Below are positions 57,621 through 64,000 of a stretch of 64,000 bases of DNA, in pieces. The translations under genes were made by a program, and so were the position numbers. The notes beneath the pieces are model-generated. The model was given only the letters and a program-made list of their open reading frames with translations. It was not told the origin of the DNA and did not search any database. Within the stretch, counting starts at the first letter, position 1. Every line of letters starts with the position of its first letter. The stretch comes from Sipunculus nudus (lineage: Eukaryota > Annelida > Sipuncula > Golfingiida > Sipunculidae). Location of the stretch: the NCBI GenBank assembly GCA_026874595.1, contig CM049307.1, forward strand, positions 96,386,330 through 96,450,329, read 5' to 3'.

Positions 57621-60600
57621 CTTGAAATGTAAATAAAAAAAATTTTCATAGCAAAAAACAGGTGGACATTAGGGGATGAAACGGTCTATAGTTTGTTTTC
57701 TCAAGAACTCAACTTCCCTCCTATTATTATATCAAATGCTAGTCTTAGCAGTTAAAAGCAATGTCCCAGTATAATGTTTCAAGTTAACAGATGAAGTGAG
57801 CTGAAAAACAACCCTATGAAATCAAAACACTTTTGTCTTGGATTTCAGCAAACATTTTGTTCAAAATTACCATTTTTGCATGCGATTTTAAATGTTTAAT
57901 TTTTTATAACTTCGGATGATACACCTTTCCTCAATCAGGAGGACGGGTAAAACTTGTTGTATGTCAAAATTTATATTTTCTCTATTGATCTTACTATAGT
58001 ATATTTACAAAAGTGTACAATGTCAGTACTGAAGAGACAACAGAAGACCAATTTTTATGATCAAATATATCACTAATTGTTTTATTCCAAATTAACCGCA
58101 ACAACAATAAATACAGAACAGTGAAGGAGTGCTGGGATATACATACACACAGAGCCTATATACACAAGGATACAGAGCAGCTCTATATAACAGAGCCCTG
58201 ACTAGATAACCAAACAGTATTAACCTACAGTTTAGAGTTACATGTAGAAATATAATTGATACGCCATTATCCCTTGTAATAATGCAGGCAACTACAAGAT
58301 GCATATTGCCATATTCAAAACATTATGAACTCCCATTGTTTCAAGTCTCTATAATCTTTGACCTAATTCTCTCTCATTCACACAAAGAGAAAATATCCAA
58401 ATGTACTGGTTTTTACTTATACATAACACAGCATTTTAATTGAGAATTATTTTAAAAAGAGATGTTTTAAATATTTCCGTTGACTGGTTTAATTATCATT
58501 TCTAATAAGTAACTACATACTTATTTGTTAGTTTCTGCCATGAACATTCCACATGCACCCTTGTCACAAGGTCCAGGCCTAACTAATTAAGGGAAAGGAG
58601 CACACATACAGCCAATAAAGTCTTGGTACAGGTATTTACACACATGCAACTCCATTAAGCATGTCAAACTGCGATGGCAAGTGCCTTCACAGCTGTTCAA
58701 ATTTATCTGTGTGATAAATGTTATATATATATAACTGTCATGATTGATACAGCATGAACTGGTAATAATTGTGTCATTCAAAGCTGGATTCATGTGCGAA
58801 TCCAGGCCTTCCAAATACACTGCCCAAAATGAACATTCAGTTTTGTATTTAATATCAGTGATGCACAACAGATGGCGCCACCATGAAGCATCAAATTATT
58901 TTCCCAATCAATATATTAACTTCTGATGAGGATCTTGAGACATTTTAAGGCCCAAATGAAGGAGCAGCCATAATTACTGGTGATATCCACTCACTAGGTA
59001 TTAATATAAAGCTACATCTCTAGTACTGACAATGTGTCAAATGAGATTGTTCCTAACAGGTACTTGTCATTACATGCAGGTACAGGTATGTATAAAGTCA
59101 CGTTACTGTAACACACTAAAAACTTTGGCACTACATTAAACTGTATGTATGCTACAGTGCATGGTATGTTATAATTATCAACAAAAGGGGTTAGGCTAAC
59201 TTATGAGTAAAAGAATGTAAACAACAACTAATAATAAAGAGTAAACAAACAGTGCTTAAATACATATCACGTTCTACGTATGGTCCCTACCCAACAACAT
59301 CGGTTCACAAAAACATACAAAATTGTCATATTTACATTTATTACTTTGCTTGTGTAATTTGTCATTATATTAATAAACTTTCACTCAGCTTTTCAACTCC
59401 AAATGAAACACACAAACACACATGTCCATCCATTAAATTTTACACATTCTCTCAAGCAAACTCAAATAATACGGTCTATACATGATAAATGGTTAACATG
59501 CATGATTTGACACAAAATTCTCATATTTGAACTGTCACATTAACCCTTTTAAAGCTATATAATGCCTTGAATATTCCTGAATGTGCCCACTGAGTCATAC
59601 AGCTTAATAAACCCTACCGGTATCTACCAGGTAAAATAATATATGCTTTATCAATATAATAATAGGACTGTCTTGTGATACAAGTAATATAAAACATATA
59701 CAGTAAAAGCTGATGATTTTTACAAATATATATGCATGATTATTATGATAGTGAATTATGCTAATTACTTTAACCTTAATTAAAAAAGTTACCTGAAGAT
59801 AATTGGCAAACAGTTTCACACATGAAAATTTGATTCGCGGACTTATTATTAAAATGTTCTTATGCTCAACATTAAAATTGTCTTATACTTATAAGAAATG
59901 GGAGCCTGAAATGTACCAAACTGACAACAAAATCACACTGTGTGGGGTTCCATGGTAACCACTGATATGTTTGTCCCACAACATTGAAACACTGCCACTG
60001 GTAACTGCTGTTTTATATAAATATAATGGCCAATTTTGAAGATTTTTCTTTGCTTTCCATGTGTGAAAGGGGTAATCTTCATCTGATCTGATCATCAGCA
60101 GAATATTCTCAACACAGTTTTACTTGAACTTGGTGTCCATGTATAACATGTAGCTCACGCTAGCAAGTGCCTGACTCTGACTACCTCGAACAGGAGGGTA
60201 TGCATTCATCCCTGTTTGAGTGTATGTTTGTTCACAACTCACACAATCATCAACAGACTCATGAATTTTCAGGGTATTTCAGGAATGGCGTATGACCAGA
60301 TTTTGGTGTGGATCCAGCACATGATTTGGATTCAGAAACATCATTAAGGAATATTCAAAAATGTACAGTCACTTATGCTAGAATGAACCTGGATAAGTAA
60401 ATGCAAACACTCATTTAAGGAGCACCCAACAATAAGGATCCCCAACATGGCAGAGGCTTGCATTCCACTGACTGCAGATTTTTTTCAATGCTGACTAAAA
60501 ATTTATGTGAAAACTGCCCTAGACCCATCTGCTTAATGTAGTAGACAACCCCGCCTGAAAGCATGCCCAAGAAATAGAGCCAACTAGTGATATTATAACC

Positions 60601-61323
60601 CATGTACAATAATACTATCACTTCCAAAATCATTGCTCATGGTTTACAAAATTCCTGATGTCTTAACACCATCTTAAAATTGTTAATATGTACAAAATGT
60701 CAACTGTCAAGACAACTGATACGACAAGTACACCCTTGCGTCTACAGCACCCTGCATGCCTGATTTGTAAATGAAAATCATATTAAACTGGTTAATGAAC
60801 TATGTAACATGAAGTTAAGATTCAACATCTCCAGAGCTAATCATGGTTGGACAGACACTACAACTTAGTAAAAGTAAATTTGTTGTATATACAACTAGCT
60901 ATACATACACTAACATTAACACACAGCCAGTGGTACAGGTCCCATCATCACATTCATGGCAGTGATGGATCTGATGTACAATTAACAATTTAAAAAGTAA
61001 CTACCCCAACCTCTGGGAGCTCTTAATATGCAAATACATTGGCACATATCAGTCCATGAGTGACAATTATATATTTTACTCTGAAATACTGTTACCTGCT
61101 TTTTGTTTTTACGCAGCTGCCAGACTGATGAACCAATAAGTTTATAAAAGTTTACACACTTACTGAAGCTTCTGAACAGATATATACATAAATTATCAAT
61201 ATGTGGTGAATTACAACTTGTTCAGGATTTTCATGGTTCTATTGGTCAAAAAGCTGAGCTGCTTAAGGAAACCTGAAAGGCTCTAATATACATCAAAACA
61301 CGTCCTTAATATTTAAACTTCAG
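57621..61323. other. Non-coding, mostly AT-rich
   Basis: It holds an isolated GATGGCGCCACCATG core near 58870 and copy B of a dispersed repeat (60225-60420; see 26386). A minus-strand 72-codon frame (60415-60633) has a hydrophobic start and no splice support. No gene can be supported. Confidence 0.35.
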
Positions 61324-61737
61324 ATGCAGTACCATAAAGACAACTGCACCAGCCTAAAGCAAGTCACAAACATCAGTTCTGATGTATATCACGATATCCT
61401 GCTACCATTACACACACAATCCCAGTACAATATATTGTACACTGCATATACAAGATTCCTCACTTATACTGGTAACAGACCATCTATTGTACATGGCTTG
61501 ATATTACTGAATTTCCATGGACTTGCCAGTGGCACAAAATTCCTTTCATACTTAAAGTTACACTGCCAAATATTAACAAACATTTTCATCAATGACTACA
61601 ATAAGCACTATACCTTAATACTGTGGACTATTTTAAACACCAATAATTTTCACAAACTGTACAGGTCCAGCCTTTCATGTAGTGTAAGTTTAGGAACTGT
61701 TCATGCATGGGATACATCTTTCTCATACATCAAATGA
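61324..61737 (+). CDS. Isolated 137-codon frame, unrecognised
   Basis: A frame with an ATG and no repeats inside. It is long for DNA this AT-rich. It has no motif, signal peptide or recognisable domain, no clear promoter, and its residue use (many N, T, Y, I) is what AT-rich random DNA gives. Probably chance. Confidence 0.15.
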   Translation: MQYHKDNCTSLKQVTNISSDVYHDILLPLHTQSQYNILYTAYTRFLTYTGNRPSIVHGLILLNFHGLASGTKFLSYLKLHCQILTNIFINDYNKHYTLILWTILNTNNFHKLYRSSLSCSVSLGTVHAWDTSFSYIK

Positions 61738-62139
61738 CTGACAAAAATTACTGATATTTTAACATAAATTTACATGAGAAATGAAACTAATCATATAATT
61801 ACCAATTTATGTCAGATTTCTTTTCAGATGCAGCATTAAATTGTTCAGATTAGCTGTTATCTTCATAAACTGACTCAATGAAAGACATACCAGCATGAAC
61901 GATTCCCCCGTGTTATGGTCAAACAGCCAATTAAAGGAGGGTCTTAAGCATTGGTGAAAGATATATGTGCCAGGTCTATCACTTGTTCGCCATCATTCTA
62001 CTAATGACACACTTTCGTGTACTTCCGCGTTATCATTTTTTTCATCCATATAAAAATTATCCAGAAGAAACTTAATTCCGTACACATCAATTAATGATGT
62101 GAAAAATAGGGCATTTTTAAACAAAAGTATTTATTACAT

Positions 62140-63810
62140 AAATGTTACACAAGGCCTACAGGCCTAATGCGAACCTGTGCAATGAGATTACACCAGGTAT
62201 AATGCTTCAATGCTGGACCATTACTTTTCAAGAACATGTGTAACATGTATATGAACAATGCAAGTACTAAACACTTAGAACAAGAAACAATTAAACAAAC
62301 ATCACTGCTGCAATTCTGACATGGGTGCACACAACACAAAAACTAGAATATGGGTAGTCAACAAGTGACTACGTGTATCCTCCAAAATCAGAGTGGGAAA
62401 GGTGAAGTGAGGCTTGGATTGAGTGGCAAGGGAAAATAGGGTTAGGTGTGTTGCATATTAGCCTGGATGTCTGCAGCCGAAATGTGTACGTAGGTTGCGC
62501 CACCTACCACAAAATCCAGAAAGCTGTCCAAGATGTATAAACATGCAAAATTTTAGGCAGATAAGTCAACCCACTACTGAGATATGAGTGATTTTAGCCC
62601 ATGGCAGACAAACAGATGGACACTGTAGAAAAATGGTGGCAGGTGGTGCCACCAATTTTGTGTATGATTAAGAGATATGCGAGATCTATAAACATGCAAA
62701 ATTTCAGGGGGATATGTCAAACCAGTCCTGATATATAAGCCTGAATGTGTGCAGCATATACATATATATATGTGGCACCATCTGCCAGAAAAATCCAGAA
62801 AGGTATCCAAGATGTATAAACATGCAAAATGTTAGGCTGATAAGTCAAACCACTACTGAGTTATGGGTGATTTTAGCCCAAGGCAGACAAACAGACGGAC
62901 GCTGTGCAAAAATGGTGGCAGGTGGCACCACCTATTTTGTGTATGATTAAGAGCTATGTGAGATCTACACACATGCAAAATTTCAGGGGGATATGTCAAA
63001 CCAGTCCTGAGATATAAGCCTGAATATCTGCAGCGTATACATAAATGTAGGTGGTGCCACCTGCCACAAAATCCAGAAAGCTATCCAAGATGTATAAACC
63101 TGCAAAATTTTAGGCAGACATGTCAAACCACTGCCTATTATGAGTGTTTATATCCCACGGCAAACAAACAGACGGACACTGTGCAAAAATGATTGTAGGT
63201 GGCACCACCGCTTTTGCGTATGATAAAGAGCTATGTGAGATCTATAAACATGCAAAATTTTTGCCCAATCGGTCAAATGGTTCCTGAGATATGAGCTTGG
63301 ATGTCTGCAGCATAAATTTGAATGTAGGTGGCGCCACCTGTCATAATATCAAGAAAGCGTTCAAGGATGTATAAACCTGCAAAATATCAGATGGATAAGT
63401 CCCACCAATGCAGAGATATGAGTGTTTTTATCCCAAGGCAGATGAACAGATGGACGCTGTGCAAAAATGGTTGCAGATGGCACCACCATTTTTAGTGTAT
63501 GTTATAAAGCTTTCCAAGGGCTACCTTTGAGCAAAATCTTTAGCCTTATTGGTAAAACAGTTCCCAATAATGTGGGTTTATGTGTGGAAACACACGCACA
63601 AATGGATGCTGGTCAGAGAGGAAAGGTCAGAGGTCAACAGAAATGAGGGCGCACCAGTTCACAGGTGACCGATCATAATTCCGAATTTTAAAAAATTCTG
63701 CCCAGTGGTTATAAAGGAGTTCTCCGGAAACCTATGCAGCAATGGCGGCAGTGTCGGCGTCTGACTGAAATCATAGTATCCGCAAAACTGTTTTGTTGGA
63801 TACAATGATT
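62140..63810 (-). repeat. Palindromic-core repeat array, copy 3 (inverted)
   Basis: Read on the minus strand it has the same order as the array at 13879-15010. The hairpin end (GTATCCGC...GGATAC) is near 63777-63804, then the leader, then tandem units with cores near 63482, 63329, 63200, 63050, 62925, 62770, 62645 and 62500. The opposite end is 'gtagtcaacaagtgactacgtgtatcctcc' at 62354. Beyond it (62140-62340) lies the composite 3' part seen at 8400-8550. Confidence 0.8.
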
Positions 63811-64000
63811 GTAGCTGGCACCACCAGTCTTATATACAACGAAGATATATATAAATATGCCCAATGTCAGACTGATAAGTCAAACCCCTCCTGTGAAATA
63901 AGCAGGGACATATACTGTGCAAAAATTATTGTAGGTGGCGCCACCAGTCTTGTACACTATAAAGCTACCCCATATGTATAAACATCCCTTTGCAGAAATA
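63811..64000 (-). repeat. Further palindromic-core units running off the window
   Basis: Two more cores (GGCACCACC near 63820, GGTGGCGCCACC near 63937) continue past the hairpin end. A second array therefore adjoins head to head or in tandem and is cut by the window edge. Confidence 0.6.

Overview
The window is AT-rich, intron-rich eukaryotic DNA with no operons, Shine-Dalgarno sites or long gene clusters. Genes are split by GT-AG introns, and repeats take up most of the space. The repeat types are tRNA-derived SINEs, TA microsatellites, long 'tgaccttgacctttgacc' tandem repeats, an ACGG-rich repeat tail, a Ty3-type LTR element and short TIR elements. Together with a CARD-NACHT immune receptor gene they suggest a marine invertebrate, most likely a mollusc or other lophotrochozoan. 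I cannot fix the species.

Left part (1-15.4 kb). An array of palindromic-core repeats (319-2870) is split by a 1,135-bp TIR element. It is followed by a SINE remnant and a six-exon plus-strand gene (3741-10309) for a 5'(3')-deoxyribonucleotidase. Next is a small three-exon gene (11289-13288) for an unrecognised basic protein of 95 residues, a second copy of the repeat array (13879-15010) and a 45-bp minisatellite.

Middle part (15.5-27.3 kb). A minus-strand NLR-like gene runs from a CARD start codon at 27250 to a stop at 16537. The CARD is encoded by two exons, followed by a linker exon and one large exon for NACHT plus a degenerate leucine-rich tail. The large exon carries three one-base frame breaks. 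The intron before the linker exon holds a complete Ty3-type retrotransposon (19339-23932). It has identical 199-bp LTRs, a CGCTT target duplication and one uninterrupted gag-pol frame, and it sits only 15 bp from the splice acceptor.

Right part (27.3-64 kb). This is almost all non-coding. It holds a hAT-like non-autonomous element (28954-30045) set in a field of recurring GTAACGGAGTTGA motifs. It also holds a GC-rich 368-bp insertion with 12-bp target duplications, a tRNA-derived SINE, a 286-bp tandem array rich in nuclear-receptor-like half-sites, and a ~1.9-kb repeat present twice (40.6 and 50.6 kb). A foldback element made of TGGGCC/CAGAT units lies inside a TA microsatellite (52881-54348), and an inverted copy of the first repeat array runs off the right edge. 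A few likely exons of one or more unrecognised minus-strand genes are present at 48145-48386 and 57099-57620.

The protein genes look unrelated: nucleotide metabolism, a small unknown protein, and innate immunity. The strongest theme is mobile and repetitive DNA reshaping a host immune-receptor locus.
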